From NCBI RefSeq assembly GCF_021134715.1, contig NC_060028.1:7772501-7836500 (forward strand): a stretch of DNA of 64,000 nt, given 5' to 3'. The notes beneath the pieces are model-generated. The model was not told the origin of the DNA and did not search any database. It saw only the letters and a list, made by a program, of their open reading frames with translations. Shown here one piece after another: positions 12,103 to 23,300 of the stretch (positions within the stretch are counted from its first letter, which is position 1; every line of letters starts with the position of its first letter). This DNA is from Daphnia pulex (lineage: Eukaryota > Arthropoda > Branchiopoda > Diplostraca > Daphniidae). The position numbers and the translations under genes are program-made.

Positions 12103-12991
12103 CTACTTCTTGCGAATATGACTGGCGATCCATTCGAGTCCTTGGTACAATCTGAATTTTAAACGTAATAATATTAATAATCAACAATGATATTAATAAG
12201 TAAAAAGCAAAACACTAAACATACCCTTCACCAGTGAGGGCACAACATGCTTGGATTTGCCACTTGTGTTTCTTTATGGAAGTGAGGTTCAAATGACGAG
12301 ATATTTCTGCAGCTGACATGGAACCTTTGACGTCTTGCTTGTTGGCCAAAACCAAAACTGCACATTGGTGGAGCTCTTCATGCGCCAGAATTTTATGTAA
12401 CTCTTGCCGGGTAATGCTTAACCTTTCTCTGTCAGTGGAATCTACTACTAAAATTACAAACTACAAAAACTTTCTTTAGTAAACATTTGTAAAGAACAAA
12501 AATACAAATTACAAGTACCTCTGTATTGGTATAATAAGTATTCCATGCAGCTCTCAGAGATTCCTGTCCACCAAGGTCCCACATAATGAAGTGAATGTTC
12601 TTCCACACCACTTCTTCCACGTTTGACCCAATCGTTGGAGATGTGTGAACAACTTCATTCATCAGGAACTGGTAAAGGATTGTGGTTTTCCCTGCATTGT
12701 CCAATCCAACCAGGACGATCTTGTGTTCTGCAATATAGTAAAAATATTTTAGTAACGAAATGAAGAGATTGAGCATTCACCACTATCAAGCTGTCAAGCA
12801 TTGATCGATTCAATCGACCTAATCTTAGAATTGGATAGTTTAATGAAAGTTGCAAACAATTGATGTCAGAAGCATTGTATACAATACAAAATGTTAAGAT
12901 AATAGCTATGCTACAATAACATCAAGTTCACTGAGAGCTTGTTACCTTCATTTCCAAAAAGATTCCACAGCTTGGCCAGCAGAATTCCCAT
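12103..12991 (-). CDS. ARL5: ADP-ribosylation factor-like GTPase 5
   Basis: Small Arf-family GTPase of the trans-Golgi; the family recruits GARP for endosome-to-Golgi traffic. Exons 12946-12991, 12519-12727, 12225-12460 and 12103-12151 total 540 nt, 179 residues, the family length. Gly2 follows the initiator Met for N-myristoylation ([12 protein letters not shown]). The P-loop GLDNAGKT is at 23-30. Switch II is [17 protein letters not shown], and the guanine motif is NKQD within [12 protein letters not shown]. The ARL5-specific run [20 protein letters not shown] is conserved, and the C terminus reads [13 protein letters not shown]. Introns are phase-consistent throughout. No oddities seen. 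Confidence 0.96.
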
Positions 12992-14140
12992 TGTTGTTGA
13001 GGTGTGGGTGAAAAGTTTAGGAGTGAGTGATAACCAGGAACAAGCAGCAGAAGCAAGGATAGCCAATGCTTGGTTCACAAAGGAGAGAAGACAGCAAGGA
13101 AATTTTTGAAAAGGCAGAATGCTCAAAATTGGGAATGTATACAGCGACCTTGAGGAGAGTTGACCTGATTAAGAACCCCCCTTATAAAGTCTCCTACCCC
13201 CCTTTATGGAAGCAGTCGGTCGGCTTCACTTTCAAACAGCTTCCGCCCTTTTCTTTGCTGGCTTGGATCAAACTTACTCAACCTTCAAAACTGAGTTCTC
13301 TATGATGCAGCAATGCGGGCTGAACGAGTTTGATGAAAACATCCAACTTCGGAAGGGAATCGATCAGTATTCAGTAGAGATCAGTGCGATATAAAGAATC
13401 AACAACTCCAAGAAAAATAACCACATGAGTTGGATTTTTACGCTCAAATTAACAAATGCTAGCTTCGCAGAAAACAGGAGTTCAATATTCTAGGACTAAA
13501 CGCACTCGACTGCTACAGGAGTTGTGGTTATGCGAAAGTACCAGTAACACATATTACTCAAATTGACGTCACGATTAGAAAGTTAAGACACGGATTTTTC
13601 TTTTGCTCTACTTCCACTCTACTTGATAACTCTCAAGCCAAGTCAGCTGTTGGCTGCAGGGCCATCTAGCGCTAGAGATTGCAGCACGTTTTTAGGAATA
13701 AAAAACCCAGCTAACTAATTTGTAGTGGCCTATAGCCACACCACTCTCGGAAGAATTTATTACGTAAGGGAAAGAGTTCAAGGTGGTCAGCGCTCAAAAG
13801 TTGGCCACGGTCATAGAGTTGGCAGTCAGCTAACAGCCTATCGATTAAATGTCTTGATAGGCCTTAATTTGGATTGACGTCATGGGGTTTGGCACTTAAA
13901 AGTAGCTTTAGATGTCATTTCGCAAAAGATACAACAATAAAAATCCTTACAGCAAACCAAAAATTACATTGATGTATTACCACCTAAGAGGGAAATAATT
14001 GTATTAATATTCCTGATGTACACCCAAAAATAAAAAAAATAATAATTGATTCGTCGTAACAATAAATTGGAACGTTCGCAAGCTGATCCGTCCATATTCG
14101 ATCTAATCAATAGAAAAATAACTCAACATACGATCACATT
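12992..14140. other. Intergenic; ARL5 promoter side and UFL1 3' flank
   Basis: No conserved frame. The open stretch at 13066-13394 starts from non-ATG codons and has no family resemblance. A CCATCTAG motif lies at 13662-13669. The region just above 12991 is the likely ARL5 promoter and 5' UTR. Confidence 0.5.
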
Positions 14141-17100
14141 TTAATCTTGAGTTGCGGATTTCTTAAAGGTGACAGCAGTTTCGCGAACCCGAGGAATAAG
14201 ATCCTCCATTTTCTGTCGTATAGTTCCAAGAAGTTCTTCATCGCCCTTGCTTGTTAATTCTTGAATGACCAAGCCTTCCAAGGGAAAAAGTATGTCAAAC
14301 CTACGCGTTATGAATACAAAACGATTAAACGTTCAGATGACCTTACCTTGCAATGTAGACAGCAATTCCGCGGTAGACGGTGATAGGTGCGACTGGAGAA
14401 AAGTGATAATCTGAGGAACAAACCGCCCGGAAGCATTCAAAACTGTCTGTGTGACAGTATGGAATAGCAATAGAACAGCTACATGAAGGACTAAAGCAGC
14501 ATCTTTTGCAGCATTAAGCTGCTCGATGAGCAAATGACGCTGTTGAGTGGGAACCGCCTTGTCTTTCTTTTTGTCCACTTTACGTAGGACGACGTCACAA
14601 GCTGATAAGGCCACTTCCGTTTCTGAAATAAATTCCTCGACATTTGCTCCCTGAGTGGCTTTGTGAAGACCTTGAAGTGGTACACGCACATTCTGCGGCA
14701 ATCCACTAATTATTTTTTGGCGGGCCTGTAAAAATAAATAAATATAAGTAGCACAAAAAGGGATGAATAATGATAATATAAACATACTTCAGGGGATAGA
14801 TCTTTCGAGTCACTGGCAACGCTAGTATCCTGGGACACGTAAGAAACCAATTCGTTAACTAGTTCTGATCCAGATGTTTTCAAAAGATGACGGCATAGTT
14901 GTTGCTGTACATCCAGCGAAGTAAAGAATTGAATCGCCTTTTCACCCTGGAATTATGCGTGTCCATTGAGTTTTCAACTGAAAAGCTAGACTATTAATGA
15001 ATAATACCTGTTTTATATTCTGCAATAACAACTGCAATCTATCTTGCAATTCACTATGGGTTTGACGCCTCTGGCCTGATGTCGACGATAGCATTGCTTC
15101 AAACGCTAGACGGGCTGCTTCCTGGAATGAAGCTTGCAATGACCTAGATGTGCAACAGTAAAATAATCGACTTAGTGTGAAGGCACGTAAAAAAAAGAGA
15201 AAACAATCTAACTTACGGATAAAGACGTGTCGCAATATCCTCGACGAATTCATCTGGAGCATCTGAAACGTTTTCTTGCTTTTTAAGAACATTTGAAATT
15301 TCATCAATAGACATGAATTCAAGTTCTAAAGATGCGGAATTAGTTCCAACAACATCTCCTTCGTTCTCATCATCTGAATCGTTCTTTCCTTTGCCGTACT
15401 TCTTCTTGGTAGCCCTAGTTTTAGTTTCTCTTCCCTGTAAACAAAGACATTTAATGAAGAAAAATTGCAAATGATGAAAGATATTCACATTTTATCACCT
15501 GCGTTCCTCCGCCAAGTTTGCCTTCATTGGCCTTCTTTCTTCGTTCTTCTTTTCGATCCTTTTTCTCATTTGCCTGCTCTGGTTTAAATGATTTGCCCTT
15601 TGCGTTTCGTTGATCCGCCAGAGACTGAAGATAGTCTCCCGAAGCAACAACCTGTCACAATAAAATTCATTAAAAACTAATGTTAAGCATCTTGGATATG
15701 GAATGGGTAAGAATACCTCGCTAGCTTTTTCTTCGATCATTGGCTTAAAAATAATTTTCAGATTTTGAACGAAGGAATTACTTGTGACAGCTGATTGTCC
15801 GATCACAAGGGCATCTTTATCCGGTATATTCTGGCTCGTCTTTAACACGTGCTGAATAATCTGTTCAGCATCTTCATCGTCAAATACACTGGGTAGTAAG
15901 GGCTGCATTAAAAAGATAACAATAATAATAATAAACCCAAAATTAATTTTTTTTTGTACTTAAACTTGTACTCACCAGAACTTCCACCCAAGATTGGGAA
16001 CTAATAGCTTCTTCAATCGCAGCCTCTATTTGCCCCAAAATGTTGCTACCGACGCAACAACTCGACAGATAGAGAAGTGAAGTGTCCTTGAAACGTTTGC
16101 GGCAAAAACTTTTAGGATCTCCTAATCCCAGTCGAGTTAGCGCTGCGTATTCTATAGAAAACAAATAATGATGTATTCTTATTTCTAAGAAAAGGATACA
16201 TTGTAAATTTGTTCATACCTAGATAACCGTTCTGCTTCAGGAAATTGTCGATCCATTCATTCTGAGATCGCGAATGAATTTCAGGTATGAATGTGGCTAC
16301 ATTAACCTGTCGGCCTCCACTCATCGAAGCTTGAATTCGTTTAGTATTGATAAGCTCATCCGCAAAAGCTAACAAAAGAATCAAGTTTTTTAAAAGGCTA
16401 ATCAATTATCTGTTATCTGCCGATGATTACCAAAGAAAAGGCGTTCTGGAAGCTTGTTTTGAGCTATAATTGTGGAAACAGAAGTTGGGACAGTAATGGC
16501 GGACAAAGCTCCTCGGATGCGAGCCCGATTACGAGCCAAAAATCCCTCAGTAAAGAAGACATGGTGATCATGTTTGTCCTGCTGTCCCTGGATAACGGTG
16601 CCCAACCTGCTGCGAATAAGCTTAATAAAGATATTCACAGATCAGATGAGGGAGTTTTAGAGCTGGCACATGCATTAGATACCTGCAGAACAAATTCCAT
16701 TGGCAATTCATATTGTTTTGACAACTCAACCACAGTTATCTGTCCACTTTGCTGGAGATTTTCATTGATTTCTTCAGCAATACGATCAAGATGGTCATCA
16801 TCAATCAACTGCCCAGAGACCAAATGAATTTCTGATTTAGTTTGGCTGATATTTTGTGCTCTTGATTCAATGGCATGATAACTGATGTTAAGGATGGGCA
16901 CAAGTTCAGTCAAGCTAATTCTGCCTCCATGCAGATAGAGTTCATCACAAATTTCCTTGGATAGTTGTTCTAAAGTGATGTACTCCTTTCCATCATTTGT
17001 ATAGAACACATCGATAAGCTTCAATTCAATAAGTTTTGAAACTATCTCAATGCAGTTCTTTTCAGAAAGCCTGTAATATTAAAATAAATGACTTGTTAGA

Positions 17101-17317
17101 TACAATCTCATTATATTATAAATGTAAACGTTGTTAGTAATGAATGTCAGTAGACAATATCACAACAAAGCTAAATAGAAAGGGAACATCTGGTAGGGTT
17201 GACTTGAGACAGATTTAAATTTAAATATTTATACTTCTGAAGAGTGCTAGAAAGTTGGGTACGCTGAAATTCAGCAGCTAGTCTCTGTACTTCAATCCAG
17301 TCAGAAGAAGCCATCAT
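14141..17317 (-). CDS. UFL1: E3 UFM1-protein ligase 1
   Basis: Scaffold-type E3 ligase that transfers UFM1 to targets such as ribosomal RPL26 at the ER. Twelve exons (17235-17317, 16683-17070, 16431-16620, 16219-16368, 15976-16151, 15717-15902, 15499-15651, 15217-15434, 15008-15143, 14788-14946, 14347-14725, 14141-14274) total 2352 nt, 783 residues (human 794). Family landmarks in order: LSEKNCIEIVSKLIE, DGKEYITLEQLSKE, LVSGQLIDDDHLDRIAEE, FFTEGFLARNRARIRG, the low-complexity basic linker (KKDRKEERRKANEG, KKYGKGKNDSDDE), FVEDIATRLYP, and the C-terminal helical part (SACDVVLRKVDKKKDK, GRFVPQIITFLQSHLS). Start: MMASSDWIEVQRLAAEFQ, tandem ATGs with the outer one taken. Divergently paired with CCT5. 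Confidence 0.96.
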
Positions 17318-17645
17318 TAATTCACAAACTTTATTTGATTATTTGAAGGGGAAAAAAGAGAGATGTTGATTACGTCGTTTTGTTTGTGACGTGACATCAC
17401 TAGCAGACGAAACAGTTTAACCTATTTCTTATTTGTGTGCGCTTTTTTATTCGAGGTCTGGCATTGCCGTACAAGATTTTTCGTCCGCTGCTCGCCCCAA
17501 CTGTCACGAGGGCAGCTGGTTCGTTTCATTGTCAGCCTGTCTAATTTAGTCGAGTCATACGATCGCCGGCACTTCGAAGGGTGTGCTCTCATCTATTCGT
17601 ATCTTGGACATCGTTGGTCGCAAAAACTTCCACTTTCGACCTAAA
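17318..17645. promoter_or_regulatory. Shared divergent promoter region of UFL1 and CCT5
   Basis: Only 328 nt separate the outer UFL1 start codon (minus) from the CCT5 start codon (plus), so both 5' UTRs and core promoters must lie here. No clear TATA box was seen, as is usual for housekeeping genes. Co-regulation of a chaperonin subunit and an ER-stress-linked ligase is possible but inferred. Confidence 0.6.
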
Positions 17646-20317
17646 ATGGCCTCGATGGGAGCTTTAGCGTTCGATGAGTTTGGAAGACCATTTATCATCA
17701 TCAAAGATCAAGACAGACAGAAAAGACTTACCGGTAACGCAGCTATTAAAGTAAGCCCCTGTTCACCTATTCGTATGCTCCTCTTTTCTTTGTGTGACTC
17801 ACGTGATTCTTTTCTTTGTTAAAAAAAAACCACTATGAACATTGGTTAGCTGTCAGATGAAGAGTTCCATTTATATGTGTATCCAGAATGTAACTTGAAC
17901 TTAACTTTAAGCCTGTAAAAATTCCTTGGTAAGTTATTGATCCAACCCTTGTTTAACATTGAAACAAAGCATTAAGAGATACCCCTTAGCTGCAGCTATG
18001 AAATATTGTAGATATACTTCTTTGTTCAAAACCATGCTGGATTATACTTAATACTGTTTTATGTTTTTAGTCTCACATTTTAGCTGCAAGGACTGTTGCA
18101 AGCACCCTCCGAACATCTTTGGGACCCAAGGGTTTGGACAAGTTGATGGTCTCCGCTGATGGTGATATCACCATTACCAATGATGGAGCCACTATCCTTA
18201 AGATGATGGATGTTGACCATCAGATTGCAAAACTTCTAGTTCAGTTGTCTCAGTCTCAAGATGATGAAATTGGTGATGGAACCACTGGTGTCGTTGGTAT
18301 GTTCATTTAAATATTTTTAGGGCAAGGAAAAATTCTAGGAGTCTCCATCCCTGAGATTCTTAGCCAGACACCATGCAATATTAATAGCACTAGACACCTT
18401 GAACTATCTTGCTGCTTGGCAGTAAGTTGTTGTGGAAGTACTAACAGTTTTTCTTATTTTGTTTAGTTCTTGCTGGGGCTCTTTTGGAAAAGGCTGAACA
18501 CTTGCTTGACAAAGGAGTTCACCCCATCCGTATTGCCGATGGATTTGAGATGGCTGCACGGTGCGCCATTCAAAGTCTTGAGCGCAATGCCGAGACTTTC
18601 CCATTGGACGTCAACAATCTGGAACCCCTCATCCAGACTGCGATGACCACTCTTGGCTCAAAAATCGTCAATAAGTGCCATAGACATATGGCTGAAATCG
18701 CTGTGAATGCTGTGTTGGCCGTGGCTGACATGGAAACTCGCGATGTCAACTTTGAACTTATCAAAGTCGAGACTAAAGTTGGTGGGCAGCTTGAAGATAC
18801 CATGTTGGTCAAAGGTGTGATTGTAGACAAGGACTTCTCTCATCCTCAAATGCCTAAGGTGAGTCCACAGATATTGTAATTGCGTTTGCACGCATACAAA
18901 CTGGCCAAAGTTGTAGTTGACATTGGTCAGTATTACAGACGTGCTAGAAAATAATCATCTCGAACCATTGGCCAACTTGTAAATACGTTAGGTTCACACT
19001 GATACGGATGATACAATTATGTTAAATTCAATCTTAATTCATTTTGGATTATTTATAGGTGCTGAAAAATGTGAAGATCGCCATCTTGACTTGCCCGTTT
19101 GAACCTCCTAAACCCAAGACCAAGCATAAGTTGGATGTCACTTCAGTCGAGGATTACAAGAATTTACGAAAGTACGAACATGAGAAATTCGAAGAAATGG
19201 TCCAGCAGGTAATATTTTAGTACAAAGAGAGTTAAAGAACTTGTGTAAATGTATTATGTCCACATCATAGGTGAAAGACTCGGGTGCAGGTCTGGCCATT
19301 TGTCAGTGGGGTTTCGACGATGAAGCAAACCATATGCTTCTTCAGCGCGAGCTCCCTGCCGTTCGTTGGGTTGGAGGACCCGAAATCGAGTTGATTGCCA
19401 TCGCCACTGGAGGGCGTATTGTTCCACGTTTTGAAGAACTCACCCCGGATAAGCTCGGCTACGCTGGCGTCGTCAAGGAGTTGTGCTTTGGAACCACCAA
19501 GGACCGCATGTTGGTGATTGAGGAATGTACCAACTCAAAGGCGGTTACCATCTTCATCCGTGGTGGCAATAAGATGGTAAATATATTCATTATTTTTAAG
19601 GGGCAAGGAAAAATTCTAGGAGTCTCCATCCCTGAGATTCTTAGCCAGACACCATGCAAAATTACTAGCACTAGACACATTTGTACAGATTGTTGTTCAA
19701 CGTCAATTTATAGTGGAAATGCTAACATTACTATTTATCTTTAGATTGTTGATGAAGCCAAACGCAGTATTCATGATGCTCTCTGCGTTATTCGCAACTT
19801 GGTTCGTGATAACCGCATTGTTTACGGTGGAGGAGCTCCCGAAATCTCCTGCGCTATTGCAGTAGCCAAGGAAGCCGATTCGGTTAGTTCTTTTTACTCT
19901 GATATTATATGACCACAGCTTATAATATTTTTTTTTCCCGTGCAGATCAAAACTCTCGAGCAGTATCCATTCCGAGCGTTCGCGGATGCCCTAGAATCAA
20001 TTCCACTGGCTTTGGCTGAAAATTCTGGTCTTAATCCTATTCACACTCTAACGGAAATTAAAGCTCGTCAAGTTGCAGAGAACAACGCTGCTCTTGGTAT
20101 CGACTGTCTCTGCAAAGGCACAGCTGGTATGTTGATATTTCTCATGGAATTAATGAACTGGTAACCATAAAATTCTTTTGTTACTATTCCAGATATGAAA
20201 GAGCAACACGTCATTGAAACACTTCACAGCAAGAAACAGCAGATTCTTCTCGCCACACAAGTGGTTAAGATGATCCTCAAGATTGATGATGTGCGTTCTC
20301 CGGACGACGGCTACTAA
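17646..20317 (+). CDS. CCT5: T-complex protein 1 subunit epsilon
   Basis: Subunit of the cytosolic TRiC/CCT chaperonin that folds actin, tubulin and other clients with ATP. Exons 17646-17750, 18071-18296, 18467-18858, 19059-19208, 19271-19576, 19745-19882, 19946-20126 and 20193-20317 total 1623 nt, 540 residues (human 541). Nucleotide-binding motifs are [21 protein letters not shown] and GDGTTG (about 104-109), with [10 protein letters not shown] near 421-430. The epsilon-specific N terminus is [25 protein letters not shown] signals lie at 20400-20405 and 20444-20449. Introns 2 and 5 are homologous to each other over their length although they interrupt codons in different phases (see the repeat entries). 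Confidence 0.98.
18297..18466 (+). repeat. CCT5 intron 2, homologous to intron 5
   Basis: A 170-nt phase-1 intron. From 18319 to about 18397 it matches 19601-19679 almost base for base: an exact stretch of about 59 nt from GGGCAAGG to CATGCAA, then two differences over the next 19. Both introns end with a GTGGAA, CTAAC and pyrimidine-rich acceptor arrangement. The two introns differ by 2 nt in length. Confidence 0.9.
19577..19744 (+). repeat. CCT5 intron 5, homologous to intron 2
   Basis: A 168-nt phase-0 intron carrying the second copy of the sequence in intron 2. The flanking exons are unrelated, so this is not exon duplication. Divergence is concentrated at the 5' end and in the stretch before the branch-point-like CTAAC. 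Confidence 0.9.
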
Positions 20318-23300
20318 TCCTTTCATTGGCTTTTCTCTCAGAAGTCTTGCTTGCAACTCGTGTATTAGATTCATCCTCCATTGGTTGCTTCACTTAATTA
20401 ATAAACGCTTGTTTTGTAATTACTACCAACCACTGGCCTTCACAATAAATTTTTCATTATAGCTTTAAAGCTTCGTTCTGTTACATTTCTCAAGAAATTT
20501 ATTGTTAACTTAGATCGCGAAAAAATCGTGACAAACTGTCGACTAGGACACAAATCACTACATATTTTACTCTGGCTACACATCTTAAGATACATATAAC
20601 TTAGCCCGCTTCCTCGCTGCCATCATTTTTACATTTTTTTCTGGAGGTTCTAACGCTTAGAAACAACGGACTTCTTTGAAGGTCATGTGAACTTTATTCA
20701 AACGTTTCTTGTATCGATTCCTCGACACTTCCCTATTACCAGATGTTGAATGGAATTGGAAAATGCTTCAGTGTAGCAAAAGTTTGCCCATTTTGGTAAC
20801 TTTTTAAAACGGACAACAGGAGGAAAGATTTTAAAAAACCCTCAGGTTTGATATTTAGTGTCTTTAACAAATTATTTTTTTGTGATTAAGAAAATAGAAG
20901 CTGTTGCATGAAATTGCTTATCTATACAAAAAAATTTCGTTAAATTTGTTATTTCTTGTTAAGAATTTGATTAAGCCATAGAAAAAAACCACAAATCTCA
21001 ACTATTGCGAAGTAATTGAATGGAAAACAAAAGCACAGGCAAGAGTGACTTTCTCAAATGGGATACCGGTAATTGCATTAAGAAAGAGTTACAATGACTG
21101 AGTTTATTTTTTTTTAAATGAAGGATCATTTCAATATGCGCAATGTCTCTAAGCAAGTTATTGTGACCATCGATCACACCATAATTTGGTATCTTACGGT
21201 ATTTTTGTTTTCGTGGTTATATGAAGTGCACGTGGAATTAAGAATAAGAGAAAAACAGAACGAAAAATAATAAAAAAAAAACAACAAAATAAAACCTCAG
21301 AAATTACGGACTGATTTATTGTTGCCTGGATGCACTCGAATGCGCACGTGCCCAAACAAACTTTACAACAACCACACAGATTTTTTTTTCCTTATCGTGT
21401 AAATTTCCTCCTACCGAACGAAACCCAATCAGAGATTGAAGCCAAAAGGTTTACAGTAGCACAGAAGATACGACGTCATGAACTAAACTGTAAAATCAGT
21501 TCATCTAAATTATTTTTAGCTTTTTTGCTAATTTATGTGTTAGCACTTATCGACATCCCTTTTAATTATTGAAGTAACTGTTACCTTCCTCTGATACTAT
21601 CTTTTATGAACAATGACTTGACAAAATTGATTGAATCACTCGTGTTATATGTTAGTTGATCAAATGCCAGCAGTTCCGACCTTAAGTAGGTTGATGGATT
21701 GAAAGCCATTTGCGTTCGCGTTTGCGGTTGATTATGTGGGAGTAACGGCACAAAATTGACCGCGTTTATTTCCAAGTGGAAGAGCTTCTGGGTGAGTTAT
21801 ATGTCGCAATACCATATTGAACATGGACTGCAATTCCAGGTCAGGAAAAAGGCGACGGCTCTCTCAGTTTTCTATTTCAAACACGATTGACTACTCAGTG
21901 AAACAAAAAAAAAAGATATCACAAGTACTTATTAAAGCGAGTGCGTAGCATTACGCAGCACAACTTCCCAGAGACTGGTAAAGTACCATCAACCGTTCCG
22001 CTTCCTTCATCCGCTGATCTTGTTTAGTAATGATCGTACTTTGCGAAAACGGAAGCCTTCTGCCAGGGGCGTTCCAGCAGTGCCGGCATATGACTTTGCG
22101 CCGCACGGTATATAGTCTGGAGGTGTCAGGCGGGAAAATAATTTTTCGGTTTCTTTACGACGACTAAGCTACTTTTATTATTTTTAAAAACCTCAAAATT
22201 ACGTAGGCGGGATGCCAATTCAAATTTGGGAACGAACGGCGACTGGCCCTGGTTTTTCGGTTCCTAATTTATTATTCCAAGAGAGACAACAATCAACTCA
22301 ATTGAGCCAGATGACAGCTCAATGTTTGCTGGAGCCGAACGTTTTTCCAAACGCAAAAGAGATTCTCGAACAGCGTCCGAGAAATTCGGTCAAGAAATGG
22401 GATCAACTTCGTGCGATAGGTTTTTCGTCATTTAATGTTGTATTACTCTTATGGCGAGTTTCTCGGTGTGGTTGCGGGTATGGCGTCTACTACACTCGGA
22501 ACACGTTGCTGGCATGTCCAGTGATCCGCTAGCTTCTAGTATGTAGCCTTCTGGCTGGGTAGATGCGTGTTCAGAGTACATGGGAATTTCTTACAGCCCC
22601 CCTAGCACAATTTTCCCAAAACTGTGCTGGGGCAGCACGAAATGAGGCAAATTCCCTTTTTCGAGAAAAAGGTATAAATACATATTACTAGGTCAGTGCT
22701 CCACAGTTGTCTTGCTGCTACCGCCAAAAGCGCTACTTCGTTCGCTACTTTTGTCTGTGCACCTTTATATTCATCTGGCCGGTTTTCTTGCATTTCTTCA
22801 CAAGGATTTTATACCAAATCAATAATTTAGAAAATGCACTGGACAACATCTACCCGGAGAATTTTTAGCACTGCTGTTTCGTGTCTGCAAAAACAGTTTT
22901 CAAAGGTTTAAACTGCGGATTTACACATTGTTCGAAAAAAAGAGAGTTTCATTCAACTTTTGACACATTTACAGATCAACCGGAAGAAAATCATGAGCCA
23001 CGTAAGAGTCCGTCTAGACAAACGGTCATCGTTCTTTTTCAAACAGCACAGCGGTTTTGAATACCAGAGGAAAGGATAATTATAATTTTAACTCTTTTAA
23101 ATTTGTTGTGTGTCGCCCATTTTTTAAAATGCAAAGTGAAACTAAACTTTTTCTTTATTACCTTTTCATACAGTTTGATTTGATGAAAATCCCACGAAGC
23201 AACTGACATATTTTTCCTTCAGAATTCGACTTTTGATTTAACGCCAAATATTTCAAGCTTCAACAACATCCAAGAAAGTTGCAGAAGTGTCAGATCCATT

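Noticed and set aside
22673-22697. TATAAATA followed by TCAGT as a core promoter
   Set aside because: The spacing (about 22 nt) is too short for a TATA-initiator pair and no gene follows.
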